A stretch of DNA of 29,295 nucleotides from an uncultured Collinsella sp. Its GTDB lineage: Bacteria; Actinomycetota; Coriobacteriia; Coriobacteriales; Coriobacteriaceae. Numbering within the stretch: position 1 is the first letter of the stretch; each line of letters begins with the position of its first letter. The position numbers and the translations under genes were made by a program. A model generated the notes under the pieces. It was not told the origin of the DNA. It did not search any database and saw only the letters and a list, made by a program, of their open reading frames with translations. The DNA lies in NCBI GenBank assembly GCA_900548515.1, contig URKU01000015.1:1-29295 (forward strand), read 5' to 3'. Positions 8,443 to 16,216 of the stretch are shown here, in pieces.

Positions 8443-9361
8443 CACGCGTATCCACATCGACGAGGCGAGGCTCGGGCGTGTCCAAAAGCAGGACCGCTTC
8501 GCCACGGGCGTGTTGACGGCGATCGTCGCCATCGTCATGCTCATCGTCGTCTCCATGGTGGCCTATATCCTGTTCGAGGGCATCTCGACGCTGTTCCAGC
8601 CGGGCTTTCTCACGGAGCCGTCGCGCGCCAACGGAACGCAGGGCGGCGTGCTCTACCAGCTGTTCGACTCGTTCTACCTGCTGCTGATCACTCTGGTCAT
8701 CTCGGTGCCCATCAGTCTGGGCGGCGCGGTCTTTCTGGTTGAGTACGCGCCGAATGGGCCCATCCGCGACATCGCCTCCACCGCCATCGAGACGCTGTCC
8801 TCGCTGCCCTCCATCGTTGTCGGCATGTTCGGTTTCCTGGTGTTCTCGGTGCAGCTGGGCTGGAAGTATTCCATCATCTCCGGCGCCGTCGCACTCACCA
8901 TGTTCAACATCCCCATCCTAGTGCGCGTGATTCAGCAAGCGCTCGAGGACGTGCCACAGGCCCAGCGCGATGCATGCCTGGCCATGGGCCTCACTCGCTG
9001 GGAAGCCACGCTGCACATTCTGATTCCCGAGGCCATGCCCGCCATCGTGACCGGCATCGTGCTTTCGGCCGGCCGCGTCTTTGGCGAGGCCGCGGCGCTG
9101 CTCTTTACCTCGGGCATGAGCTCGCCGGTGCGTCTGAACTTCTTGAGCTTTAACCTGTCGAGCCCCACCTGCGCCTGGAACGTGTTCCGCCCCGGCGAGT
9201 CGCTCGCCGTGCATATCTACAAGATCTATGGCGAGGGTAGTCCCGAGGCACAGCAGATCGTTTGGGGTACCGCGGCGCTGCTGATGATTTGCGTGCTGCT
9301 GTTTAACGTAATCGCCCGCATTGTGGGCAAGCAACTGGCAAGGAAGATGACGGCCGAATGA
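8435..9361 (+). CDS. pstA: Phosphate ABC transporter permease PstA
   Basis: A 308-aa permease, the partner of PstC. It has a hydrophobic N-terminal helix, then LITLVISVPISLGGAVFLVEY, a SSLPSIVVG segment and the EAA loop DVPQAQRDACLAMGLTRWEA near residues 169-188, all typical of PstA. The start is GTG at 8435, inside the end of pstC, with GAAGG just upstream. The stop codon overlaps the pstB ATG in an ATGA, so the two are coupled. Confidence 0.95.
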   Translation: MASTRIHIDEARLGRVQKQDRFATGVLTAIVAIVMLIVVSMVAYILFEGISTLFQPGFLTEPSRANGTQGGVLYQLFDSFYLLLITLVISVPISLGGAVFLVEYAPNGPIRDIASTAIETLSSLPSIVVGMFGFLVFSVQLGWKYSIISGAVALTMFNIPILVRVIQQALEDVPQAQRDACLAMGLTRWEATLHILIPEAMPAIVTGIVLSAGRVFGEAAALLFTSGMSSPVRLNFLSFNLSSPTCAWNVFRPGESLAVHIYKIYGEGSPEAQQIVWGTAALLMICVLLFNVIARIVGKQLARKMTAE

Positions 9362-10230
9362 GCGAGATGAAAGCAACGCCCGCAACCGAAGCGGCATCGT
9401 CCGAGACCCAGGACTTCCTGTCGAGCGTGGGGGAGAGCGAGAGGCGCGTGCGCGTAAGCGGCAAGGCCGTGAGCGACGAGGTCATGCTCTCCGCCAAGGA
9501 CGTCAACGTGTACTATGGCGACCACCATGCGCTGCACGATACGTCGCTCGACTTTCATAAGGGCGAGATCACGGCGCTCATCGGGCCTTCGGGCTGCGGT
9601 AAGTCGACCTTTTTGCGCAGCCTCAACCTGATGAATCGTGAGATTCGCGGCTGCCGCGTGGAGGGCGAGATCAACTATCGCGGGCGCAACGTGAACATCA
9701 AGACCGAAAACACCTACGAGCTGCGCCGTTCCATTGGCATGGTGTTCCAGCAGCCCAACCCGTTCCGCAAGTCCATTCGCGACAACATCACGTTTGCGCC
9801 CAAGCGCCACGGTATCACCGACCGCGACGAGCTCGACCGCATGGTCGAGGAAAGCTTACGCGGCGCGGCACTGTGGGACGAGGTCAAGGACAAGCTCGAC
9901 AAGAGCGCCTATGCGCTTTCGGGCGGTCAGCAGCAGCGTCTGTGCATTGCGCGCACGCTGGCGCTCAACCCCGACGTGATCCTGTTTGACGAGCCCTGCT
10001 CGGCGCTCGACCCCATCTCGACGCTGGCGATCGAGGACCTTATGTCGTCGCTTGTGGCAGAGCGCGCCATCGTCATCGTGACGCACAACATGGAGCAGGC
10101 GTCGCGCGTGTCCAACCGCACGGCGTTCTTCTACATGGGCGATATGGTCGAGTACGACGAGACCGACGAGATTTTCCAACGGCCCAAGGATAAGCGGCTG
10201 AATGATTACCTCACCGGCATGTTCTCCTAG
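9358..10230 (+). CDS. pstB: Phosphate ABC transporter ATPase PstB
   Basis: A 290-aa ABC ATPase that powers phosphate import. Walker A is GPSGCGKST (76-84), Q-loop VFQQPNPF (129-136), signature LSGGQQQ (187-193) and Walker B VILFDEP (207-213), followed by a switch histidine in VTHNM. The PstB-type Q-loop makes the assignment specific. The protein is about 40 residues longer at the N-terminus than usual, and this polar extension has no recognised motif. A Met at residue 43 could be an alternative start, but the ATGA overlap with pstA supports 9358. No phoU, phoB or phoR follows, unlike many pst operons. Confidence 0.95.
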   Translation: MSEMKATPATEAASSETQDFLSSVGESERRVRVSGKAVSDEVMLSAKDVNVYYGDHHALHDTSLDFHKGEITALIGPSGCGKSTFLRSLNLMNREIRGCRVEGEINYRGRNVNIKTENTYELRRSIGMVFQQPNPFRKSIRDNITFAPKRHGITDRDELDRMVEESLRGAALWDEVKDKLDKSAYALSGGQQQRLCIARTLALNPDVILFDEPCSALDPISTLAIEDLMSSLVAERAIVIVTHNMEQASRVSNRTAFFYMGDMVEYDETDEIFQRPKDKRLNDYLTGMFS

Positions 10231-10285
10231 TCCGGGACATGCTTGAGGCCCGCGGCGGCCACGGTTGCCGCGGGACTGATTGGAG

Positions 10286-10323
10286 AGGCGGGTCATCTCT
10301 TGTGGGAGATGGCCCGCCTTTTT
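10286..10323 (+). terminator. Intrinsic terminator of the pst operon
   Basis: 14-bp arms at 10286-10299 and 10306-10319 (AGGCGGG...CCCGCCT, one G-U) followed directly by a T run. It starts 56 nt after the pstB stop. A second GC-rich hairpin (about 10250-10275) precedes it. Confidence 0.85.
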
Positions 10324-10349
10324 GTGTCGTGTGCGGCCTGCCTTTTCGC

Positions 10350-10358
10350 TGCTATTAT
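10350..10358 (+). promoter_or_regulatory. Candidate extended -10 for the ABC-F gene
   Basis: TGC-TATTAT fits an extended -10 element, 36 nt before the ATG at 10394. No clear -35 is seen at normal spacing, which is tolerated in extended -10 promoters. Confidence 0.4.
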
Positions 10359-10393
10359 GGACAACGTTGAATTTCTACGAAGGAGCAGGGCAT

Positions 10394-12253
10394 ATGGCGA
10401 TTCTTTTGGGATGCGATTCCGTCAGCCTAGAGTTTCCCACCAAGCATATTTTCGATAGCGTTACGCTCGGCGTGGGCGAGGGCGACCGTATTGGTATTGT
10501 CGGTAAAAACGGCGACGGTAAGTCGACGCTGCTGAGCGTGCTCGCCGGCACGCTGGAACCCGACGACGGCCGCGTGACGCACCGCCGCGACACGACGATC
10601 GGATTGCTCGGCCAAAAGGATAACCTGGCCGATGCCGACACCGTGCATCATGCCGTCGTCGGTGACACGCCCGAATACGAGTGGGCCTCGAGCCCGCGTA
10701 CGCGCCAGATTCTGGCTGGCCTTATTAGCGATGTGCCCTGGGAGGGCACGGTGGGCGAGCTTTCGGGTGGCCAGCGCCGTCGCGTGGACCTCGCGCGCCT
10801 GCTGATCGGCGACTATGACGTGCTCATGCTCGACGAGCCCACCAATCACCTGGACATGCGCACCATCAACTGGCTCGCGCGTCACTTAAAGGCCCGCTGG
10901 CAGCGCGGTCAGGGCGCCATGCTCGTGGTCACGCACGACCGCTGGTTCTTGGACGAGGTCTGCACCAGTATGTGGGAGGTCCACGACGGCCAGGTCGATC
11001 CCTTCGAGGGCGGCTACTCCGCATATATCCTTCAGCGCGTGGAGCGCGACCGCATGGCCGCGGTTACCGAGGAGCGCCGTCGCAACATGGCGCGCAAGGA
11101 GCTCGCGTGGCTGAGCCGCGGCGCCCAGGCGCGTTCCACTAAGCCCAAGTTTCGCGTTGATGCCGCTCGCGAGCTGATCGCCGACGTGCCGCCCGTGCGT
11201 GACGAGCTGGAGCTCAAGCGCCTCGCCGTGAGCCGCCTAGGCAAGCAGGTTATCGATGTGGTCGACGTGGACGCCGGCTATGCGGATGCCGGCGGCGCGC
11301 CCAAGCAGGTGCTCTCTGACGTGACCTGGCTCATTGGTGCGGGCGACCGCTATGGCCTTTTGGGCGAGAACGGTGCCGGCAAGTCGACGCTGCTCGACGT
11401 GATCCAGGGCAAGATTGAACCCACGCGCGGCCGCGTGAAGATTGGCCAGACAGTGCGCTTTGGCGTGCTGTCGCAGCAGCTCGAGGAGCTCGAACCCTAC
11501 ATGGGCGACACGATCCGCGAGGTGCTCGGCAACTATAAGAAGTACTACGTCATCGACGGCAAGGAGACTTCGCCCGAGAAGCTCTGCGAGCGTCTGGGCT
11601 TTACGACGCAGCAGCTCTGGAGCCGCATCGGCGATCTTTCGGGCGGTCAGCGCCGTCGCCTGTCGCTGTTGCTGACGATTCTGGACGAGCCCAACGTGCT
11701 CATCCTGGACGAGCCGGGCAACGACCTGGATACCGACATGCTCGCGATTGTCGAGGACCTGCTGGACGGCTGGCCCGGCACGCTGATCCTGGTGACGCAC
11801 GACCGCTTTTTGATGGAGCGCGTGACCGACCAGCAGTGGGCGCTGCTCGACGGCCACCTGACGCATATGCCCGGTGGCGTGGACCAGTACCTGCGCCTGT
11901 GCAACGCTACCGCCGAGGGCGAGCCCGTGGGCGCGCCGAGCGCCAAGACCGGCACGTTTGACACCGGTGCCGCGGCAGCTGCGGCCGAAAAGCCCAAGTC
12001 GAGCGGTCAGCCCAACGGCCTGTCCAACGCCGAGCGCCAGAAGCTCCGCCGCGAGGTGAGTTCGCTCGAGCGCAAGATGGAGACGCAGCGCACCCGCGTT
12101 GAGGAGGCCGAGGCAGCAATGGCCCAAGTCGATCCCACCAACTACACGGCGCTCGGCGAGCAGCAGGCAAAGATCGACGAGGCTCACGCTGCCATGGACG
12201 AGCTGGAGATGGCGTGGCTCGAGGCGAGCGAAAAGCTCGAGGGCGAGGAGTAG
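10394..12253 (+). CDS. ABC-F family ATPase, Uup-like
   Basis: A 619-aa soluble protein with two ABC domains and no membrane segments. Domain 1 has GKNGDGKST (37-45), LSGGQ (123-127) and LMLDEPTNHLD (144-154). Domain 2 has GENGAGKST (324-332), LSGGQ (415-419) and LILDEPGNDLD (436-446). A basic linker (about 220-290) contains RKELAWLSRGAQARSTKPK, and an acidic/basic coiled coil occupies about 540-619, as in Uup. ABC-F proteins act on ribosomes in translation; Uup is also linked to DNA-related phenotypes. Whether this one confers antibiotic protection cannot be told. The start at 10394 has GAAGGAG 8 nt upstream and begins with the usual first strand; the longer ORF from 10280 runs through the pst terminator. 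Confidence 0.92.
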   Translation: MAILLGCDSVSLEFPTKHIFDSVTLGVGEGDRIGIVGKNGDGKSTLLSVLAGTLEPDDGRVTHRRDTTIGLLGQKDNLADADTVHHAVVGDTPEYEWASSPRTRQILAGLISDVPWEGTVGELSGGQRRRVDLARLLIGDYDVLMLDEPTNHLDMRTINWLARHLKARWQRGQGAMLVVTHDRWFLDEVCTSMWEVHDGQVDPFEGGYSAYILQRVERDRMAAVTEERRRNMARKELAWLSRGAQARSTKPKFRVDAARELIADVPPVRDELELKRLAVSRLGKQVIDVVDVDAGYADAGGAPKQVLSDVTWLIGAGDRYGLLGENGAGKSTLLDVIQGKIEPTRGRVKIGQTVRFGVLSQQLEELEPYMGDTIREVLGNYKKYYVIDGKETSPEKLCERLGFTTQQLWSRIGDLSGGQRRRLSLLLTILDEPNVLILDEPGNDLDTDMLAIVEDLLDGWPGTLILVTHDRFLMERVTDQQWALLDGHLTHMPGGVDQYLRLCNATAEGEPVGAPSAKTGTFDTGAAAAAAEKPKSSGQPNGLSNAERQKLRREVSSLERKMETQRTRVEEAEAAMAQVDPTNYTALGEQQAKIDEAHAAMDELEMAWLEASEKLEGEE

Positions 12254-12259
12254 GCGAGA

Positions 12260-13030
12260 ATGATCAAAGCCGCGTTTTTCGATATCGACGGCACGCTGCT
12301 GAGCTTTAAGACCCACCGGATTCCGGCGTCGGCGCAGCAGGTGCTCGACAGCTTTCACGAGCAGGGGATCGCGTGCGTGATCGCCACGGGCCGTCCGACC
12401 TACCAGATGCCGGACTGGCTGTTCGACCTGGGCTGGGATGCGTACATTACGCTTTCGGGCCAGCACTGCTTTGATGCCGAGGGGGTTTACCGCAGCTGCC
12501 CGATCGATTCGGACGACGTCGCGGTGATTGTGGACCAGGTGGCGCAGGGGCGCTACGACTCACTGTGCATGCAGGGCGAGAACTCGTTTGTGAACCGCCT
12601 GTCCGAGCGCGTGGTGACGGCTGGCAGCAACGCGGGAATCGTCTACCACGAGGAGCCGTTTGAGCATGCCTTTGACGCGCCGGTCTATCAGTTCTGTGCC
12701 TTTGTTGACCCAGTTGACGAGCATATCGTGACCGATGCCGTGTCGCATTCGCTCACCACGCGCTGGTGCGACCTGTTCTGCGACATTATTCCGGCCAACG
12801 GCGGCAAGGACCTGGGTGTGGCGGCGACGCTGGAGCGCCTGGGCATCGACGCGAGTGAAGCGATTGCCTTTGGCGACGGCGAGAACGACCTGTCGATGTT
12901 CTCGGCCGTGGGCACAAGTGTGGCCATGGGCAACGCGCAGGACACGGTGAAAGCTGCGGCGACCTACGTGACGACCGCCGTGGACGACGATGGAATCTAC
13001 AACGCCGCGAAGTACTTTGGACTGCTATAG
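12260..13030 (+). CDS. Cof-type HAD phosphatase
   Basis: A 256-aa Cof/YidA-like HAD hydrolase. Motif I is FDIDGTL with D8 and D10, motif II ATGRP (42-46), motif III K183 in NGGKDLG, and motif IV GDGENDLSM (205-213, D206 and D210). The alpha/beta cap between motifs II and III is the C2B type, generally acting on sugar phosphates or cofactor phosphates. It lies 6 nt after the ABC-F stop with GAGGAG overlapping the end of that gene, so the pair is translationally linked. The physiological substrate is unknown. Confidence 0.9.
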   Translation: MIKAAFFDIDGTLLSFKTHRIPASAQQVLDSFHEQGIACVIATGRPTYQMPDWLFDLGWDAYITLSGQHCFDAEGVYRSCPIDSDDVAVIVDQVAQGRYDSLCMQGENSFVNRLSERVVTAGSNAGIVYHEEPFEHAFDAPVYQFCAFVDPVDEHIVTDAVSHSLTTRWCDLFCDIIPANGGKDLGVAATLERLGIDASEAIAFGDGENDLSMFSAVGTSVAMGNAQDTVKAAATYVTTAVDDDGIYNAAKYFGLL

Positions 13031-13044
13031 CTGCGGCTCGGCAC

Positions 13045-13086
13045 TTGGGGACACTCCTTGCGGGGCGTGTTCCCATTTTGTTTTCG
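13045..13086 (+). terminator. Terminator after the Cof-type phosphatase gene
   Basis: GGGGACAC (13047-13054) pairs with GTGTTCCC (13067-13074) with one G-U, followed by ATTTTGTTTT. The GGGGAC foot resembles other hairpins in the window (20787-20870, 22909-22943). Confidence 0.65.
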
Positions 13087-13113
13087 TCCCGCTCGTTTTG
13101 TGAAACACGGCTA

Positions 13114-13159
13114 ACTTTTAGGCAAAGTAGTAAGACATGGGCAACTTTTGCGGTAAAGT
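13114..13159 (+). promoter_or_regulatory. Tandem ACTTT-N5/6-AAAGT dyads upstream of the DtxR-type gene
   Basis: ACTTT-TAGGC-AAAGT at 13114-13128 and ACTTT-TGCGGT-AAAGT at 13144-13159 start exactly 30 bp apart, about three helical turns, 54-99 nt before the regulator start codon. Two in-phase dyads suit an operator for a dimeric repressor, probably autoregulation. The assignment is inferred from position. Confidence 0.5.
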
Positions 13160-13212
13160 AAGCCGTGGAAAGTATCCAAAGGCTAACTAGCAATCATCGC
13201 GAAAGGCGGCCC

Positions 13213-13602
13213 ATGGCCCTACGTGAATCCGGAGAAGACTATCTCGAATCGATCTACGTTCTGTCGGAACGCCAGGGCATCGTGCGCTCGATCGACGTTG
13301 CGGAGTACCTCGGCGTAACCAAGGCGAGCGTTTCCAAGGCCATGGCGACGCTGGAAAGCAACGGCTATGTCGAAATGGGCAAGCGCGACGTTCATCTGAC
13401 GGAGCGTGGTCTGGAGGTCGCTCGCCAAATGTGGGAGCGTCACTGCTTTTTCGTGGGGCTGCTGGAGGATGCGGGTGTTTCGGCTGAGGTCGCGTCGCAA
13501 GAGGGCTGCCACATGGAGCACTGCCTGAGCGAGGAAAGCTTCGAGAAACTGAGGGCGATGCTGAACCGGGGCGAGGCGACGGGCCAAGCGGCGGAATCCT
13601 AA
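13213..13602 (+). CDS. DtxR/MntR-family metal-dependent transcriptional regulator
   Basis: A 129-aa regulator with an N-terminal winged helix (about 1-65, recognition helix around VTKASVSKAMATLESNGYV) and a C-terminal helical dimerisation/metal domain. The SH3-like third domain of DtxR is absent, so the length matches MntR. Candidate ligands align with the family: D9 and E12 in GEDYLE, H77 in RHCFF, then C99, E102 and H103 in EGCHMEHCLS. The cysteine sits at the DtxR C102 position, so the cognate metal (Fe or Mn) is uncertain. GAAAGGCGG precedes the ATG at 13213; an in-frame start at 13165 lacks one. Possible targets in the window are its own promoter, the Mn exporter at 19684 and the nitroreductase at 22205. 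Confidence 0.9.
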   Translation: MALRESGEDYLESIYVLSERQGIVRSIDVAEYLGVTKASVSKAMATLESNGYVEMGKRDVHLTERGLEVARQMWERHCFFVGLLEDAGVSAEVASQEGCHMEHCLSEESFEKLRAMLNRGEATGQAAES

Positions 13603-13622
13603 CGAACCCCCAGTAGCGCGGA

Positions 13623-13666
13623 GTTCGCGCAAAGCGCGAACCAGCGACCGGGACCAGCGGTCCTTT
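13623..13666 (+). terminator. Two small hairpins after the DtxR-type gene
   Basis: GTTCGCGC-AAA-GCGCGAAC (13623-13641) is followed by GGACC-AGC-GGTCC (13651-13663) and TTT. They lie 21-64 nt after the stop codon and likely end the transcript. Confidence 0.5.
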
Positions 13667-13738
13667 CGGCCAAGTCCATTTCAGCAAAGGAACCCCGCCA
13701 GCAAGCGATGCCCAAGAACTGCCACCTACGTCACCGCA

Positions 13739-13865
13739 GGCCGGGGCCGGGTTTGGTTTTGAAAACACTCCACAGCGCGAGGCCCGCCTTTCCGTTGCTC
13801 CGCAGGAGCAGGAAAGACGGGCCTCATGCGCGAGGACGTTTTCAAAACCAAGCCCGGTCCCGGCC
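13739..13865. repeat. 127-nt composite palindrome between convergent genes
   Basis: Outer arms of 28 bp (13739-13766 and 13838-13865) differ at two positions. An inner imperfect stem (13779-13801 with 13805-13825, beginning GAGGCCCG and ending CGGGCCTC) is nested in the loop. The element sits between the convergent regulator and ATPase genes, 16 nt beyond the ATPase stop. It could act as a bidirectional terminator or mRNA end stabiliser, but it lacks a classic T tract. It may be a member of a dispersed intergenic repeat family. Confidence 0.7.
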
Positions 13866-13881
13866 GGACAGCCCACGAACG

Positions 13882-15834
13882 CTACAGGTTCTTGACACCC
13901 ATCGCGCGCATGGCATTCAGGATGGCGATAATCGCCACGCCCACGTCGCCGAACACAGCAAGCCACATGTTGGCGATGCCCAGTGCCGCAAGCACCAGAA
14001 TCAGCAACTTAATGCCCAGCGCAAAGATGATGTTCTGCCAAACAATCGACATGGTCTTGCGCGCCACGCGGATCGCGCGGGAGATGTTGGACGGCTTGTC
14101 ATCCATGAGCACGACGTCCGCCGCCTCAATTGCGGCGTCCGAGCCCATAGCGCCCATGGCGATGCCAACGTCTGCGCGGGTAAGCACGGGTGCGTCGTTG
14201 ATACCGTCGCCTACAAAGGCGAGCTTGCCCTTGCCCGATTCTGCTGCAAGCAGCGCCTCGACACGCTCGACCTTATCGCCCGGTAACAGCTGCGCGTGGA
14301 ACTCGTCGAGACCGAGTTGCTTGGCTACAGACGCCGCAACCTCCTCACGGTCGCCCGTGAGCATGACGGTGCGCTTGACGCCGGCGGCGTGCAGGTCGCG
14401 AATCGTTTGCTCGGCATCGGTCTTTATGGTGTCGGCAATTACGATGTGGCCGGCGTACGTATCATCGACCAGCACGTGGAGGATGGTGCCGACGATCTCG
14501 CAATTGGGCGCTTCGATACCGGCCACAGCAAGCATCTTGGCATTGCCGACGATGACGCGCTTGCCGTCGATAATCGCCGTCACGCCATGGCCCGCGTCAT
14601 TGGTGGAGTCGCTTACGCGTTTGGGATCGAGCTCGCCCTGGAAGGCGGTGCGTACCGACTGCGCGATGGGATGGTCGGAGAATGACTCGGCAAGGGCCGC
14701 GACTTCGAGCAGCGACTGCTCGGTATAGCCTGCCTCGGGGTGTACCGCCACGACCGAAAACGTGCCGTTGGTGAGCGTGCCGGTCTTGTCAAAGACGACG
14801 GTGTCCACATCCGCGAGCGTCTCGAGGTAGTTAGAGCCCTTGATGAGGACGCCCAGCTTGGATGCGCCACCGATGCCGCCAAAAAAGCTGAGCGGCACGC
14901 TGATCACGAGCGCGCATGGGCAACTGACGACGAGGAAGGTCAGGCCGCGCAGGATCCAGTCGGACCAGGCGCCGGTGACCAAGCCACCGCCGAGCGCGAG
15001 TACCGCGGCCGCGCCGGTGACAGCGGGCGTGTAGACGCGGGCGAAGCGCGTGATGAAGTTCTCGGTGCGTGCCTTCTTCTCACTAGCGTTTTCTACGAGC
15101 TCCAGGACGCGCGCGACGGTGGACTCGCCAAAGGGCTTGGTGGTGCGCACGTGGAGGAGACCCGTCATGTTGATGCAGCCGCTGATGATATCGTCTCCAG
15201 TTTTGGCCGGGCGGGGGACCGACTCTCCGGTAAGGGCGGCGGTATCGAGCTGTGTCTCGCCCTCGACGATGACGCCGTCGATAGGCACGCGCTCACCGGG
15301 CTTGACCACGATCACGGTGCCGACGGCGATGTCATCGGGGAAGACCTGCTCGAGTGTGCCGTCGGGCTGCTCGACGTTAGCGTAGTCGGGCGCGATGTCC
15401 ATCATGGCACTGATCGACTTGCGGCTCTTGCCCACGGCGTACGCCTGAAACAGCTCGCCGACCTGGTAGAACAGCATGACGGCGGCGCCTTCGGCCATGT
15501 GCGGGTCGGTATCGGGGAAGAGCACCATGGCAAACGCGCCGATGGTCGCGACGGCCATGAGGAAGCTCTCGTCGAAGGCCTTGCCGCGGCGGATGTTATT
15601 GAATGCCTTTTGCAGTACGTCGTAGCCGGCAATCAAAAACGGCACGAGGAACAGCACAAAGCTGGCGTAGATGTCGCCCGGGGTGCCGAATGCGGCGGTA
15701 AGGGTGCCGAACTCATCGAGGGCGTACACCACGGCAAAAATGCCCAGCGCTACCAGGATGCGGTTGCGCTTATGCTCGAGTGATTCTTTTTTCTTGCGCT
15801 TCTTCTTTTTCTTTTTGGGGTCGGCGGTGGCCAT
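13882..15834 (-). CDS. P1B-2 heavy-metal (Zn/Cd/Pb) translocating ATPase
   Basis: A 650-aa membrane pump exporting divalent soft metals. It shows TGES (202-205), the CPC metal motif in TM6 (305-307), phosphorylation site DKTGT (349-353), the P1B signature HP (388-389) and GDGIND (542-547). K609 in GIKLL and D630 in FGDVG match the residues that define ZntA-type Zn/Cd/Pb selectivity. The usual N-terminal HMA domain is absent; a lysine-rich tail (KKKKKKRKKK, 7-16) replaces it, and a separate HMA protein is encoded just upstream. GGGAGG lies 9 nt before the ATG at 15834; the longer ORF from 16017 overlaps the HMA gene. A copy of the ArsR operator precedes it. Confidence 0.95.
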   Translation of the reverse strand: MATADPKKKKKKRKKKESLEHKRNRILVALGIFAVVYALDEFGTLTAAFGTPGDIYASFVLFLVPFLIAGYDVLQKAFNNIRRGKAFDESFLMAVATIGAFAMVLFPDTDPHMAEGAAVMLFYQVGELFQAYAVGKSRKSISAMMDIAPDYANVEQPDGTLEQVFPDDIAVGTVIVVKPGERVPIDGVIVEGETQLDTAALTGESVPRPAKTGDDIISGCINMTGLLHVRTTKPFGESTVARVLELVENASEKKARTENFITRFARVYTPAVTGAAAVLALGGGLVTGAWSDWILRGLTFLVVSCPCALVISVPLSFFGGIGGASKLGVLIKGSNYLETLADVDTVVFDKTGTLTNGTFSVVAVHPEAGYTEQSLLEVAALAESFSDHPIAQSVRTAFQGELDPKRVSDSTNDAGHGVTAIIDGKRVIVGNAKMLAVAGIEAPNCEIVGTILHVLVDDTYAGHIVIADTIKTDAEQTIRDLHAAGVKRTVMLTGDREEVAASVAKQLGLDEFHAQLLPGDKVERVEALLAAESGKGKLAFVGDGINDAPVLTRADVGIAMGAMGSDAAIEAADVVLMDDKPSNISRAIRVARKTMSIVWQNIIFALGIKLLILVLAALGIANMWLAVFGDVGVAIIAILNAMRAMGVKNL

Positions 15835-15857
15835 GACTCGTATCCTCCCATTTGAAT

Positions 15858-15879
15858 GTATGAACATTCGCTCATATAA
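15858..15879. promoter_or_regulatory. Third ArsR-type operator, before the ATPase gene
   Basis: This 22-bp site matches the two operators at arsR with two or three mismatches (core TATGAACATTCGCTCATAT). It overlaps a candidate minus-strand promoter: TTGCTG and TTATAT separated by 18 nt. This implies a separate metal-controlled promoter for the ATPase. Confidence 0.7.
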
Positions 15880-15890
15880 TTTCGCGAGCA

Positions 15891-15913
15891 AAGGCCGCAG
15901 CAAGCGCGGCCTT
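15891..15913 (-). terminator. Hairpin between HMA and ATPase genes
   Basis: AAGGCCGC (15891-15898) and GCGGCCTT (15906-15913) form a perfect 8-bp stem 21 nt after the HMA stop, with only a short T run. It may attenuate read-through into the ATPase. Confidence 0.5.
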
Positions 15914-15934
15914 GCAGGTTGGCGTAAACCTGGG

Positions 15935-16153
15935 CTAGAGAATAATCTCGCAGTCCGGCTCGGCGTCGGCGGTGAACTCCACAACGCGGTCGAGGACCTC
16001 GTCGAACTCGGCGTCATCGGCCTCGAGCGTCAACTTCTGGGTCATAAAGTTGACGGACACGGATTTGACGCCCTCGAGCTTGGCCAGCTCGTCCTGAAGC
16101 TCGCGCGCACAGTTGGCGCAGTCGATCTCATCGAGCTTAAACTGCTTTTTCAT
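15935..16153 (-). CDS. Free-standing HMA-domain metal-binding protein
   Basis: A 72-aa single heavy-metal-associated domain with the beta-alpha-beta-beta-alpha-beta pattern and the metal motif DCANCA (C12 and C15) in the first loop. The N-terminus MKKQFKLDEIDCANC resembles the N-terminal HMA domains of ZntA/CadA. Acidic residues near the C-terminus (DAEPDCE) include a further cysteine. Free HMA proteins carry metal to, or regulate, a partner P1B ATPase. It lies between the sensor and ATPase genes and so probably acts in trans as the missing N-terminal domain of that pump. GGAAAGGA precedes the ATG. Confidence 0.92.
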   Translation of the reverse strand: MKKQFKLDEIDCANCARELQDELAKLEGVKSVSVNFMTQKLTLEADDAEFDEVLDRVVEFTADAEPDCEIIL

Positions 16154-16216
16154 GGTGGGTTCCTTTCCCTGTATTTGCGGCTTGGGTGCAGGCCGCGCTG
16201 GTACCGTGGTTGGCTG

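Noticed and set aside
6457..8556. 699-codon minus-strand open frame opposite pstS and pstC
   Set aside because: It is an antisense shadow produced by strong codon bias. The translation is low-complexity (G, D, H, R-rich) with no domain, while the plus strand encodes clear Pst proteins.
11237..12466. 409-codon minus-strand open frame opposite the ABC-F gene
   Set aside because: It lies antisense to an unmistakable ABC-F protein and has arginine/histidine/leucine-rich shadow composition with no recognisable motif.
14740..15783. 347-codon plus-strand open frame opposite the P-type ATPase
   Set aside because: Its composition is typical of an antisense frame, and all P-type ATPase motifs are on the minus strand.
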